A stretch of 64,000 nt of DNA from Mesorhizobium sp. L-8-3. Its GTDB lineage: Bacteria; Pseudomonadota; Alphaproteobacteria; Rhizobiales; Rhizobiaceae. Below are positions 43,693 to 53,844 of this stretch, in pieces. The position numbers and the translations under genes are program-made. The notes below the pieces were generated by a model, which was given only the letters and a program-made list of their open reading frames with translations, had not been told where the DNA came from and did not search any database. The first letter of the stretch is position 1. Every line of letters begins with the position of its first letter. The stretch spans positions 124,001 to 188,000 of the forward strand of contig NZ_AP023262.1 of assembly GCF_016756615.1 (NCBI RefSeq). The letters are read 5' to 3'.

Positions 43693-45533
43693 CAGGCGGC
43701 GCTCCCGTAGATCATTGCGATCTCCTCGCGGAATTTTTCCTCGATGATCCTGCGGCGCACCTTCATGGTGGCGGTCAGCTCGCCGTCGTCATGGTCGAGT
43801 TCCTTGGCGAGGATGACGAATTTGCGGACGTTCTCGACTCGGGCGAAACGGTCGTTGACGCGCCGGACCTCGCCGCCGACCAGATCCCTGACCTTTTCGT
43901 GCTGGGCGAGCGAACGATAGGTCGTGTACTGGATGTCCTGCTGCTGCGCCCACTTGCCGGTGGTCTCGAGGTCGATCTGGATCAGGGCCGCGAGGAAGTT
44001 GCGGCCGTCGCCGAGCAGGATCGCCTCCCTGATATAGGGCGAATCCTTCAGCGCGTTTTCGATCAGCGACGGGGTGATGTTCTTGCCGCCCGAGGTGATC
44101 AGTATGTCCTTCTTGCGATCGAGCACGTGGACTTCGCCGCCGTCCTCGACCTCGACGATATCGCCCGTATGCAGCCAGCCGTCGGAGAAGGCGCGTTCGG
44201 TCGCGGGCTCGTCGAACAGATAGCCCTTGAACACGCTGCGTCCGCGCAGCATGAGTTCCCCGTCGGGCGCCAGCTTCTGCTCCATCCCGTCGATCAGGCT
44301 GCCCGAGCGGCCGAGCGTCGTGGCCCCGGGGCGCTGCGTGTGCGAGACGCCGGCGCTCTCCGTCATGCCGTAGATCTGGTAGACCGGCACCCCGAGGATC
44401 CAGAAGAACAGCAGGACTTCGGGCGACACGGTCGCGCCCCCGCAGAACCCCGCGCGCACACGGTTGATCCCCAGGAAATGCTGCAGGCTGCGGAAGCAGA
44501 CCAGCCACAGGAGCGCGAACATGAGCCGGTCGGAAAGACCCGCGAGCCGGCCGCCATTGGCAAGGCGGCGTTCGGCGACGGGACGGCCGAGGCCGACGCA
44601 CTTCTCGAACACCCATCGCTGGAAGGGCGTCGTGTCCTTGACCCGATAGAGGATGCTCTGCTGCATCTTTTCCCAGATGCGCGGGACGCCGAGGAACCCC
44701 TTGGGCGCGATCTCTCGCAGGTTGACGACGACCGTATCCACCGACTCGGCGAAGCTGACTGTGCAGCCCGTCACCAGTTGCATGACAGTGGAGAAGCTGC
44801 GCTCCGCGACATGACAGAGCGGCAGGTAGCAGAGAACGGAATAGCTGTCGCTGTCGAGGCCGTGGATCGAGACGACCTGGCCGGCGGAATGCAGCATGTT
44901 GCGATGGGTCAGCATCGCACCCTTCGGCATGCCGGTGGTCCCCGAAGTGTAGACGATGATGGCGACGTCGTCGGGTTTGCCGCCGGCGATCGCGGCGTCG
45001 ATCACCTTGCCGAATTCGGCTTCCTTCGCCTCGCCGAGTTCCATCACCCCGGCGAAGGACATCAGCCCCTCCTCCGCATAGTGGCGCATGCCCTTCATGT
45101 CGACGCAGATGATGGTCCCGAGGTCAGGCAGCCCTTCGTCGTTGCGGCGGGCGTCGAGAACCTTGTCGGTCTGTTCCTGATCGCCGCAGACGACGATCCG
45201 GGCACGCGAATGGCGCACGATATATTGCAGCTCGGGCCAGGGATTGGTCGGATAGATGCCCAGGCAGGCGCCACCGACCATCTGCGCGGCAAGATCGGCA
45301 TAGAGCCATTCCGGGCTGTCGTCGCTTGCCACCGCAAGCCGGTCGCCCGGACGGAAGCCCAGAGCATAGAGCCCGATCGCCAGACGGCGGGCCATGTCGA
45401 AATAGCCCTTCCAATCGGTGCGCAGCCACAGGCCGCGCTCCTTGACCCTCAGCGCCAGTGCGCTCCCCTGGGCTTCGGCCCGATGCCTGAGCACCTGCGG
45501 CATCGTCATCAAGGACAGGTTCTCCACCGTCAT
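43692..45533 (-). CDS. Long-chain acyl-CoA synthetase-like AMP ligase within the Liv operon
   Basis: This is a 613-residue adenylate-forming enzyme of the long-chain acyl-CoA synthetase (FadD15-like) type. The ATP motif is IVYTSGTTGMPKGAMLTHRN and the core motif YGMTESAGVSHTQRP. The C-terminal domain carries KKDILITSGGKNITPS. The gene lies between livG and livH and overlaps both, so uptake and CoA activation of the same carboxylate are linked. The acid is unknown. A second, shorter ligase lies in the divergent operon, so two activation steps or two substrates are possible. Confidence 0.92.
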   Translation of the reverse strand: MTVENLSLMTMPQVLRHRAEAQGSALALRVKERGLWLRTDWKGYFDMARRLAIGLYALGFRPGDRLAVASDDSPEWLYADLAAQMVGGACLGIYPTNPWPELQYIVRHSRARIVVCGDQEQTDKVLDARRNDEGLPDLGTIICVDMKGMRHYAEEGLMSFAGVMELGEAKEAEFGKVIDAAIAGGKPDDVAIIVYTSGTTGMPKGAMLTHRNMLHSAGQVVSIHGLDSDSYSVLCYLPLCHVAERSFSTVMQLVTGCTVSFAESVDTVVVNLREIAPKGFLGVPRIWEKMQQSILYRVKDTTPFQRWVFEKCVGLGRPVAERRLANGGRLAGLSDRLMFALLWLVCFRSLQHFLGINRVRAGFCGGATVSPEVLLFFWILGVPVYQIYGMTESAGVSHTQRPGATTLGRSGSLIDGMEQKLAPDGELMLRGRSVFKGYLFDEPATERAFSDGWLHTGDIVEVEDGGEVHVLDRKKDILITSGGKNITPSLIENALKDSPYIREAILLGDGRNFLAALIQIDLETTGKWAQQQDIQYTTYRSLAQHEKVRDLVGGEVRRVNDRFARVENVRKFVILAKELDHDDGELTATMKVRRRIIEEKFREEIAMIYGSAA

Positions 45534-46303
45534 GCCGCCCGCCTCGTTCCGAGATAGGCGTCGACGACGGCGGGGTTGGCGGCCACTTCCGCCGGCCTGC
45601 CCTCTGCGATCTTGCGGCCGTGATTGACGACGCAGACATGGTCGGAGATGTCCATGACGATGCCCATGTCGTGCTCGACCATGAACACCGTCATGCCGAG
45701 TTCCTCCTTCAGGTCGAGGATGAAGCGGGCAATGTCCTCGCGTTCCTCCTGGTTCATGCCCGACACCATCTCGTCGAGGAGCAGCAGCTTCGGCGAGACG
45801 GCCAAAGCGCGACCGAGCTCGACGCGCTTCTGCTGGCCGTAGGACAGCGTGCCGACGACATGGTCGCGGATATCCTCGATCTCGAGGAAGTCGATGATCT
45901 CTTCGACGCGCTCGCGCGCCCGGATCTCCTCGCGGCGCGCCCGCCCCCAGAAGATGGCTGCCGAGAGCGGGTCGGCCTTGAGATGGGTATGCATTCCGAC
46001 CAGCAGGTTGTTCACCACCGTCTCGTGCTTGAACACGGCGAGGTTCTGGAAGGTGCGCGCAATGCCGAGTCCCGCGAGCGCATAGGTCGGCAGCCTGGTG
46101 AGATCCTGGCCTTCGAACAGGATGCGGCCCGAGGAGGGGCGGAACACGGCGCTGATCAGGTTGAAGACCGTCGTCTTTCCCGCGCCGTTCGGCCCGATCA
46201 GGCTGTAGATCTGCCCGCGCTCAACACTGAGGCTGACCTCGTTCACGGCAGTCAGCCCGCCGAACCTTTTGCTGACGTGGTCGAGTTCGAGAAGCACGCT
46301 CAC
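45530..46303 (-). CDS. Branched-chain-type ABC ATP-binding protein (LivG-like)
   Basis: This is a 257-residue ATPase. Walker A is GPNGAGKTT, the signature is LSYGQQKRVELGRALA, and Walker B is LLLLDEMVSGMN. The typical family signature has Pro-rich variants, and the Liv-type C-terminal extension is present. The GTG at 46303 overlaps the livF stop as GTGA and has AGAGG upstream, so it is preferred over a GTG at 46312. Its stop overlaps the ligase ATG (ATGA). Confidence 0.93.
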   Translation of the reverse strand: MSVLLELDHVSKRFGGLTAVNEVSLSVERGQIYSLIGPNGAGKTTVFNLISAVFRPSSGRILFEGQDLTRLPTYALAGLGIARTFQNLAVFKHETVVNNLLVGMHTHLKADPLSAAIFWGRARREEIRARERVEEIIDFLEIEDIRDHVVGTLSYGQQKRVELGRALAVSPKLLLLDEMVSGMNQEEREDIARFILDLKEELGMTVFMVEHDMGIVMDISDHVCVVNHGRKIAEGRPAEVAANPAVVDAYLGTRRAA

Positions 46304-47088
46304 GACAGCCACCTCTTGCGACGCTTGTAGTGCTTGACGTCGCGCATGCTCTTGCGCTCGCCGCCGGAGAAGCCGAGATAGAATTCCTGGACGTCGTCAT
46401 TGGCGCGCAGCTTCTCGGCGGCCCCGTCGAGCACGATGCGGCCGTTCTCGATGATGTATCCGTAGGACACGACCTGCAGCGCGAGCTGCGCGTTCTGCTC
46501 GACCAGCAGCACGGTCAGCCCGTCGTCGCGGTTGAGCGCGATGATGGCGTCGAAGATGCCGTCCACGATCTGCGGCGCAAGGCCGAGCGACGGCTCGTCG
46601 AGCATGAGCATTCTCGGCCGCCCCATCAGCGCGCGGCCGATGGCGACCATCTGCTGCTCGCCGCCGGAGAGGTAGCCCGCGATCTGCGACCTGCGCTCCT
46701 TCACGCGCGGGAACAGCGCATAGACCCGGTCGAGCCCTTCCTGGCTTTCGGCGCGTGAACGGGTAAAGCCGCCCATCAGCAGGTTTTCTTCCACGGTGAG
46801 CGTGCCGAACAACGCCCTGCCCTCGGGGACCTGGAGCAGGCCGCGCCGCACGATGGCGCGCGGCGACTGTCCCGAGATCACGTCGCCCTCCAGATTGATG
46901 GCGCCGCTGACGATCTCGCCGTCCTCCTGGTAGAGCACGCCGGAAATGGCTTTCAGGATGGTCGATTTGCCGGCGCCGTTCGAGCCGAGCAGCGCGACCA
47001 TGGCGCCTGCTGGGACATCGAGCGATACGTCCCGCACCGCCTCGATCGCCCTGTCGTAGAGAACCTGGACGTTCTTCAGAGACAGCAC
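46300..47088 (-). CDS. Branched-chain-type ABC ATP-binding protein (LivF-like)
   Basis: This is a 262-residue ATPase with Walker A GSNGAGKST, signature YLSGGEQQMVAIGRAL and Walker B MLMLDEPSLGLAP. The GTG at 47088 (VLSLKNVQVLY) has GGAAG seven bases upstream; a TTG at 47121 would add eleven residues. It is the first gene of the Liv operon, divergent from the enoyl-CoA hydratase. A C-terminal tail rich in Lys/Arg (KHYKRRKRW) extends beyond the usual LivF end. Confidence 0.92.
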   Translation of the reverse strand: MLSLKNVQVLYDRAIEAVRDVSLDVPAGAMVALLGSNGAGKSTILKAISGVLYQEDGEIVSGAINLEGDVISGQSPRAIVRRGLLQVPEGRALFGTLTVEENLLMGGFTRSRAESQEGLDRVYALFPRVKERRSQIAGYLSGGEQQMVAIGRALMGRPRMLMLDEPSLGLAPQIVDGIFDAIIALNRDDGLTVLLVEQNAQLALQVVSYGYIIENGRIVLDGAAEKLRANDDVQEFYLGFSGGERKSMRDVKHYKRRKRWLS

Positions 47089-47306
47089 GGCGACACTTCC
47101 GACATCGATTGATGAACGCAACTTATCAACGTCATCGACGTGGGCTGCTCCGACTCATGGGCGCTCGACTTCGCGACGCAGACCGTCATCGACCCGAAGC
47201 TTCGCTTCGGCCCACAGACCGCAATTTCCAACGATTTTCCTCCCGATCGTCGCTTCGTTCTTCCCGCCCAGCCATCGCATCCAAAGAGGCTTGCGTCATG
47301 ACGGAG

Positions 47307-47326
47307 AATGATGAATTATCTTCATT
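47307..47326. promoter_or_regulatory. Imperfect palindrome in the livF/enoyl-CoA hydratase divergent promoter
   Basis: AATGATGAATTATCTTCATT is an imperfect inverted repeat (seven of ten pairs) in an AT-rich part of the 311-base gap between livF and the hydratase (47089-47399). It suits a TetR dimer site, and a TetR gene is second in the plus-strand operon. No other gene is seen in the gap. Confidence 0.4.
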
Positions 47327-47399
47327 AACAGTCACGGAAGGTTTTTTGTCAACGGGAAAAATGGCGTAGCCGGCGCTGACGCCAGTGGAGGATCGCTTC

Positions 47400-48245
47400 G
47401 TGGAAAAATCGGAATTCTCAGGCGCGCCGGTATCGCTCGACTGGCCCGCGCCTCAGGTCGCGCGGCTCACGCTCGATCGCGGAACGGAATTCAACACGTT
47501 GACCTTCGCCATGCTGCGCGGGCTCGACGAAGCGCTCGACAAGGCGCAAGCCGAAGGGGCGCGGGTCGTCATCGTGATCGGCAGCGGTAAGGCCTTCTGT
47601 TGCGGCGCCGAGGTCAGCTATTTCACCGATCCGGCATCGGGTCTCGCCGACAATCCGCTCGCCATCCGCGAGCGCTACGTCAGGCAGATCATCCGCACCT
47701 TCCGCAAGCTGCGCGACATGCCTTTCGTCACCATCGCCGCGATCAACGGCTTCGCCTTGGGCGGCGGCTGCGAGATGGCACTTTCCTGCGATTTCCGGCT
47801 GATCGCGTCCAATGCCCGCATCGGCCTTACCGAAGCGCGGCTCGGCGCCGTACCCGGGGCCGGCGGCGTACAGATGCTGTCGGCGGTGGTCGGACGGGCA
47901 AAGGCACTCGAGATCATCCTGCTCGCCGACCAATGGTCGGCCGAGGAGGCTCTTTCCGCCGGGCTTGTCCATTCCGTGCATCAGCGGGAGGCGCTCGACG
48001 ACGCCGCGCTGGCGCTGGCGCGGCGACTGCTTCTGTGCAGCCCGATCTCGATCGCCGAATCGAAGCGGGCCATCAACCGCTGCGAAACATCAAGTGCGGA
48101 CGAAGCGGACGAGATCGCGCTCGACGCCGTCGCCGCCGCGGCGAGCGGCACTGATTGGCCGGAAGGCATGCGGGCCTTCCGGGAGCGGCGGCCGCCCCGC
48201 TTCGCCGAACATGGTATCGGCCGACAGGGAAGCGGCAACAGATGA
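47400..48245 (+). CDS. Enoyl-CoA hydratase/isomerase family protein
   Basis: This is a 281-residue crotonase-fold protein. FCCGAEVSYF and NGFALGGGCEMALSCDF make the oxyanion hole, and EARLGAVPGAGG the second active-site loop; the acidic residue in the latter fits a hydratase. The GTG at 47400 follows GGAGGA (47387-47392) at normal spacing; a GTG at 47385 overlaps that site. It opens the plus-strand operon and would hydrate or isomerise an enoyl-CoA made from the ligase product. Its stop overlaps the TetR ATG. Confidence 0.9.
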   Translation: MEKSEFSGAPVSLDWPAPQVARLTLDRGTEFNTLTFAMLRGLDEALDKAQAEGARVVIVIGSGKAFCCGAEVSYFTDPASGLADNPLAIRERYVRQIIRTFRKLRDMPFVTIAAINGFALGGGCEMALSCDFRLIASNARIGLTEARLGAVPGAGGVQMLSAVVGRAKALEIILLADQWSAEEALSAGLVHSVHQREALDDAALALARRLLLCSPISIAESKRAINRCETSSADEADEIALDAVAAAASGTDWPEGMRAFRERRPPRFAEHGIGRQGSGNR

Positions 48246-49003
48246 GCCCGGCCGCCCGCCGTCCCGTCTCGCGCCTGTCGCGCGAGAGGCGTGTCGCCGA
48301 CATCATGAAGGCGGCGCGCGACGTGTTCAAGGAGAAGGGCTATGAGGAAGCCCTGATCTCGGAGATCGCAGAACGCGCCCAAGTCGTCGAAGGCAGCATC
48401 TATCGCTATTTCGAGAACAAGCGCGATCTTCTCGTGAAGGTGATCGAGGACTGGTACGAGACCATGCTCTCCGATTACGACCAGCAGCTTTCCGGCATCA
48501 GCGGCACGCGCAACCGCCTGCGTTTCATGATCTGGCGGCATCTGGCGACGGTCCATGAGGACCCCGCGCTTTGTCACCTGATGTTCCAGTACCTGCGCGT
48601 CGGCCCCGACTACAGCTCCACTGGCGTCTACGACCTCAACCGCAAATATACGCGGCGAACGCTCGATATCGTGCGCGAGGGCATCGCTTCGGGCGAATTC
48701 CGTCCGGACATACCGCTGCGCCTGGTGCGCGACATGATCTATGGCTGCGTCGAGCACCGCACCTGGGCCTATCTTCGCGGCGAAGGGGATTTCGACATGA
48801 ACCGCACCGCCGACGCCATCGTCGACCTTGTGCTTGCGGGGCTGCAAAAGACGGCCGGCCCGGCTATCGTCGCGCCCGAGCTGGCCGACCGGCTGGAACG
48901 CGTCGCCGAACGGCTCGAAGGGTTCGAAGCTCTCCAACCGCCGCGGGCATCGCCTCGCGGCGCCCGCAGCGCCAAGCCGGCACGACGGGGAGGAACCGCC
49001 TGA
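48242..49003 (+). CDS. TetR-family regulator of the acyl-CoA operon
   Basis: This is a 253-residue TetR regulator. The N-terminal HTH is IMKAARDVFKEKGYEEALIS to YRYFENKRDLL. The C-terminal domain is longer than average and resembles FadR/PaaR-like regulators that bind acyl-CoA, though the ligand is not shown. The tail is rich in Arg, Ala and Pro. The ATG at 48242 overlaps the hydratase stop (ATGA); its stop overlaps the next ATG by one base. It may repress both divergent operons through the palindrome at 47307-47326. Confidence 0.9.
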   Translation: MSPAARRPVSRLSRERRVADIMKAARDVFKEKGYEEALISEIAERAQVVEGSIYRYFENKRDLLVKVIEDWYETMLSDYDQQLSGISGTRNRLRFMIWRHLATVHEDPALCHLMFQYLRVGPDYSSTGVYDLNRKYTRRTLDIVREGIASGEFRPDIPLRLVRDMIYGCVEHRTWAYLRGEGDFDMNRTADAIVDLVLAGLQKTAGPAIVAPELADRLERVAERLEGFEALQPPRASPRGARSAKPARRGGTA

Positions 49004-50565
49004 TGACATCGTCGGGTCCAGGAACAGACACAACGCGGGCGGGACAACTGACCGTCTACGGCCTCTTTGCCGCTCAGGCTCGCCGCGATCCGGAAGCGAT
49101 AGCCATAGAACACGGAGTACTCAAGCGTAGCTATGGCGAGCTCGAACAGCGCGTGCTGAGGCTCTCCGCGGCATTGCGCACACGGGGCGTCTCCCATGGC
49201 GACCGCATCGCGCTGCTGTCCGAGAACCGGCACGAATATGTCGAGATCGAACTCGCCGCGGCCTGCCTCGGCGCGATCGTCGCCTGCCAGAATTGGCGCC
49301 TCGCGCCGGCCGAGATCCAGCATTGCATCGATCTGGTGTCGCCTGTCATCGTCATCGTGTCGGAGCGCCACCAGGCACTTTCTGACAAGCTCGACGTGCG
49401 CGGCCGGCCGACCTTGCTCATCGAGCGCGACCATGAGGCGCTGATCGCCGGGACGGCACCCCTGCCGACCCTGCCGCAGGTCGATCCCGAGGACGGGCTG
49501 GTCATCCTCTACACCAGCGGTACGACGGGCCTGCCCAAAGGCGCGCTGATCAGCCACCGGGCCGAGATCGCGCGCATGACGGTGCTGCGCATGGACATGC
49601 GGGCGACCGAAGAGGACGGCTTCGTCGCCTGGGCGCCGATGTTCCACATGGGTTCGACCGACCAGGTGCTCGGAGCGCTGATGTCGGGCGCCACCGTCTT
49701 CGTGGTCGACGGCTTCGACGCCGAGGCGATCGTTTCGATCATGGAACGCAGCCTGCTCGGCTGGATGTTGTTGATGCCGGGATCGATCGAGCCTGTGGTC
49801 GAGCTGATGAAATCGTCCGGGCGCAAGGCAAGGGGCATACGCGCCATCGGCGCCATGGCGGATCTGGTACCCAAGAAACTCATCGCCGAGCTCTCGGGCC
49901 TCACGAATGCGCCCTATCTCAACAGTTTCGGATCCACCGAAACCGGCCTGCCGCCGGCATCCTCCGTCCTGATTCCTCCCGGCACCCTTCCCGCCAGCCT
50001 GTCCAAGCGCAAGAGCTCGCTGTGCGACCTCAGGCTGGTCGACCCTGACGGCGACGACGTCGCCGACGGCGAACCCGGAGAGGCGGCGGTGCGCGGGCCG
50101 ACCGTGTTCAGCGGCTACTGGAATGCCGAGGAGACCAATGCTCGCGACTTCCGCGACGGCTGGTTCCGCATGGGCGACCTCTTCCGGCGCAACCCGGACG
50201 GCAGCTACGATTTCGTCGACCGTGCGAAGTACATGATCAAATCCGGCGGCGAGAACATCTATCCGGCCGAGATCGAAAGGGTGCTGCTCGCCGATCCCAG
50301 GGTCAGCGACGCCATCGTGGTGCGCAAGCACGACGACAGATGGGGCGAAGTTCCCGTCGCCTTCGTCGCACGCAAGGACGAAACGCTCTCGACTGCGGAG
50401 ATCGAGACGCTCTGCCGCTCCTCGCTCGCCGGCTACAAGCGTCCGAAGGAGGTGCATTTCATCGGCTTCGACGATTTTCCGCGCAGCACGACCGGCAAGA
50501 TCCTGCGCCATGAGATGGAGCAACGCCTCAAGGCCGAGCAGCCAGCCGGATCAAAGGCGCGATGA
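49003..50565 (+). CDS. Acyl-CoA synthetase (AMP-forming), medium-chain/aromatic type
   Basis: This is a 520-residue adenylate-forming ligase. The ATP motif is ILYTSGTTGLPKGALISHR, the core motif FGSTETGLPPASS, and the C-terminal domain has KYMIKSGGENIYPAEIE and the catalytic Lys in STTGKILRHE. It differs from the longer ligase in the Liv operon. The start at 49003 overlaps the TetR stop as TGATG. It would activate a carboxylate formed in the pathway or the imported acid. The substrate is unknown. Confidence 0.9.
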   Translation: MTSSGPGTDTTRAGQLTVYGLFAAQARRDPEAIAIEHGVLKRSYGELEQRVLRLSAALRTRGVSHGDRIALLSENRHEYVEIELAAACLGAIVACQNWRLAPAEIQHCIDLVSPVIVIVSERHQALSDKLDVRGRPTLLIERDHEALIAGTAPLPTLPQVDPEDGLVILYTSGTTGLPKGALISHRAEIARMTVLRMDMRATEEDGFVAWAPMFHMGSTDQVLGALMSGATVFVVDGFDAEAIVSIMERSLLGWMLLMPGSIEPVVELMKSSGRKARGIRAIGAMADLVPKKLIAELSGLTNAPYLNSFGSTETGLPPASSVLIPPGTLPASLSKRKSSLCDLRLVDPDGDDVADGEPGEAAVRGPTVFSGYWNAEETNARDFRDGWFRMGDLFRRNPDGSYDFVDRAKYMIKSGGENIYPAEIERVLLADPRVSDAIVVRKHDDRWGEVPVAFVARKDETLSTAEIETLCRSSLAGYKRPKEVHFIGFDDFPRSTTGKILRHEMEQRLKAEQPAGSKAR

Positions 50566-51032
50566 TGGATCAGCCGGTAGCACATGACGACGCCCGGCTC
50601 GTCGGCCAGGGCTGGTCGCGCATCCGCCCGAGCCGTTTCACGACTTTGATCGGCCCGATCTGGACGATCACGGTCAATGGACGCCAGCGATACGCCTTCA
50701 TCGTCGAGGACAAGCACGACAACACCACCGATCGGGCCCATGGCGGCATGATCATGGCCTTCTGCGACGAGGCCCTTGGCCTCCATGCGCATGGCTTGAA
50801 GCCCGCTGACAGGTTGTTCACCGTCGGCTTCGAATGCCAGTTCGTGAACGGCGCCAAGATGGGCGACCTGGTCGAGATCGAGCCCGAGATCGTGAATGGC
50901 GGCCGGTCGCTGGTTTTCATGCGTGGAACCTGCAAGGCGGGTGAACGCGTGATTGCCACATGTTCCGGCATATGGAAAAGAGCGGGTGCCGCCCGAGGGG
51001 AACGAACCGCGCAGGATGGGAATGGAGGATGA
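50562..51032 (+). CDS. PaaI-like hotdog-fold thioesterase
   Basis: This is a 156-residue thioesterase of the PaaI/YiiD-like hotdog family. The HGGMIMAFCDEALG helix is the typical active-site element, with Asp/Glu there as candidate catalytic residues. The ATG overlaps the ligase stop (ATGA) and its own stop overlaps the next gene's start. It probably recycles CoA from dead-end thioesters. Confidence 0.87.
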   Translation: MMDQPVAHDDARLVGQGWSRIRPSRFTTLIGPIWTITVNGRQRYAFIVEDKHDNTTDRAHGGMIMAFCDEALGLHAHGLKPADRLFTVGFECQFVNGAKMGDLVEIEPEIVNGGRSLVFMRGTCKAGERVIATCSGIWKRAGAARGERTAQDGNGG

Positions 51033-51697
51033 TGGACAAGCAGGACGCAACACTCGCGCCGACCAGGTTCATCGATTCGGGCTCTCCCGATGTCATCGCT
51101 TTCGCGCGTGAGCACGCTGGCGGAGGTTCCGGCCGGGACCGCGCGATCCGGCTTTATTATGCGGTCCGCGACGGCGTCCGTTACGACATGACGACCTTCG
51201 GGCTCGATCCGGCACAGTTCGTGGCGTCGAACTGCCTGAAGGCGCCGTCGGCCTTCTGCGTGCCGAAGGCGATCGCGCTGGCCGCCGTGGCGCGCGCCGC
51301 GGGCATCCCGGCCCGGATCGGTTTCGCCAATGTCCGCAACCATCTGACCTCGCCGCGCATCAGCGCCATGATGGATACGGACCTGTTCCTCTGGCACGCC
51401 TACACGTCGCTTCTCATCGACGGCAAATGGGTCAAGGCGACGCCGGCCTTCGACATCGCGCTCTGCACCCGCCACAAGGTCAAGCCGCTCGACTTCGACG
51501 GCAGCGAGGATTCCATCCTCCACCCTTTCGACGAGGCCGGCCGCAAGCATATGGAATATGTCGATTTTCTCGGCGACTATGACGACCTGCCGTTGGAGGC
51601 CTTCGCCGCCGAGATGCGCGCGCATTACCCGGTCATGCTTGAGACGCTGGAGCGCGAAAGGGCGGCGCGGCAACAGGACAACCAGCAAAGCGCCTGA
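51029..51697 (+). CDS. Transglutaminase-like cysteine protein in acyl-CoA operon
   Basis: This is a 222-residue protein with a transglutaminase-like (papain-fold) core. The triad is Cys77 (SAFCVPKAIALAAVARAAG), His123 (FLWHAYTSLLI) and Asp142 (ATPAFDIAL). No signal peptide or membrane segment is seen, so it is likely cytoplasmic. The ATG at 51029 overlaps the thioesterase stop (ATGA). The triad is complete, so activity is expected. Its reaction is unknown: it could hydrolyse an amide or transfer an acyl group within this CoA-dependent pathway. The thiolase gene follows after 36 bases. Confidence 0.82.
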   Translation: MMDKQDATLAPTRFIDSGSPDVIAFAREHAGGGSGRDRAIRLYYAVRDGVRYDMTTFGLDPAQFVASNCLKAPSAFCVPKAIALAAVARAAGIPARIGFANVRNHLTSPRISAMMDTDLFLWHAYTSLLIDGKWVKATPAFDIALCTRHKVKPLDFDGSEDSILHPFDEAGRKHMEYVDFLGDYDDLPLEAFAAEMRAHYPVMLETLERERAARQQDNQQSA

Positions 51698-51733
51698 GAG
51701 GGCGCGGACATCCAACGGATCCAAGGAGACGAC

Positions 51734-52915
<1,182 letters not shown>

Positions 52916-52928
52916 GGATAGCTGGAGC

Positions 52929-53381
52929 TACCCCTCATCCGACCTCGCCCTCTCGGGCAGGCCACCTTCTCCCACAAGGGGCTAGCGTGGGCACACAAGT
53001 GGTTTGGTTGGCCTGTCGAGAGGGGGGCGCGACGCGGACGCCCCCCTCTCCCCGTTCTTCACGGGGAGAGGGTAAGGGTGAGGGGCTCTTTTTTGCGACG
53101 TCTGCGCCGCCCCTCATCTGCCTGCCCGTCCTCCGCAGCAGCTGCGGAGGGTGGCATCTTCTCCCCGTGAAGGACGGGGAGAAGACGGACGGCCGCGACC
53201 ACTCAGCCAACCTTCAAAGATGTGTGCCCACGCTAGCCCACAAGAGGGGAAGGGAACGGCTTGCAGCAGCGTCTCGGCCAATCGCAGACGTTGAAGATTT
53301 GCAGAGCCGGCCTGGCCAGGCTCCCGCCTTCTCCCCTTGTGGGAGAAGGTGGCCTCGCGAAGCGAGGTCGGATGAGGGGTA
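52929..53381. repeat. Mosaic palindromic repeat, copy 2, interrupted by a MITE-like element
   Basis: The outer arms match copy 1 (30052-30227) in inverted orientation: GGTCGGATGAGGGGTA at the right end and ACCCCTCATCCGACC at the left. The centre (53245-53330) is similar to copy 1's. A 257-base element (52981-53237) splits the left arm. The region between thiolase and the RND remnant (52916-53423) holds no gene. Confidence 0.78.
52981..53237. mobile_element. MITE-like element with 17-bp perfect terminal inverted repeats
   Basis: GCTAGCGTGGGCACACA (52981-52997) is repeated exactly inverted at 53221-53237, and GGTTGGC matches further in at equal spacing, so the repeats extend to about 32 bases. 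Flanking sequences CCACAAGGG (before) and CCACAAGAG (after) look like a nine-base target duplication with one mismatch. The inside has three strong stem-loops: 53046-53070 (10 pairs), 53131-53149 and 53157-53185 (12 pairs). No gene is present, so it would need a transposase in trans. Confidence 0.65.
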
Positions 53382-53423
53382 GCCTCGCTCGACCCCGCGC
53401 GGCTGAAATCAGTCCGCCGCCCC

Positions 53424-53844
53424 CTACTCCGCCGGCGCAGGCACTGCCTCGTCCTTCAGCTTCTCGCCCTTCCTTCGCCGACCCAGCGGATCCATCACGA
53501 AGACGTAGAACACCGGCACGAAGAACACCGCCAGCACCGTCGCCGAGATCATGCCGCCCGGCACGCCGGTGCCGATGGCATTCTGGCTGGCGGCACTGGC
53601 ACCTCGATTCGAAATAGATGAGGCCAGGCGCGCCGTTCAGTTCGTCCTCGATCGGCCGCGTCACGCTCTGATAGATCTCTTCGGGCGACGCACCGGTGTC
53701 GTTGGTGCCGATCGACACCTGCGGCGGCGCGACATTGGGATATTGCGCGACCGGCAGCAGGGGCAGCGCAATCACCCCCGCAAGCACGATGAAGATCGCC
53801 ACGACCCAGGCGAAGACGGGCCGGTCAATGAAGAAATGCGGCAT
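53424..53844 (-). pseudogene. Remnant of an AcrB/MexB-type RND efflux pump gene
   Basis: The first 80 or so residues are the N-terminus of an RND pump (MPHFFIDRPVFAWVVAIFI, then [16 protein letters not shown]). At about 53608 the frame changes and the extreme C-terminus of an RND pump follows ([19 protein letters not shown] to PAPAE, stop at 53424). An intact pump has about 1,040 residues, so roughly 900 central codons are lost. The 5' part reads on through another frame and is not functional. No RND adaptor gene is nearby. Confidence 0.85.

Noticed and set aside
47109-47369. An 86-codon plus-strand frame between livF and the hydratase gene
   Set aside because: Arg-rich composition, no ribosome-binding site, no family resemblance, and it overlaps the probable divergent promoter.
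53233-53844. A 203-codon RND-like gene read as a functional short protein
   Set aside because: Only the first 80 residues are RND sequence; the rest is a frame-shifted tail, so it is a pseudogene.
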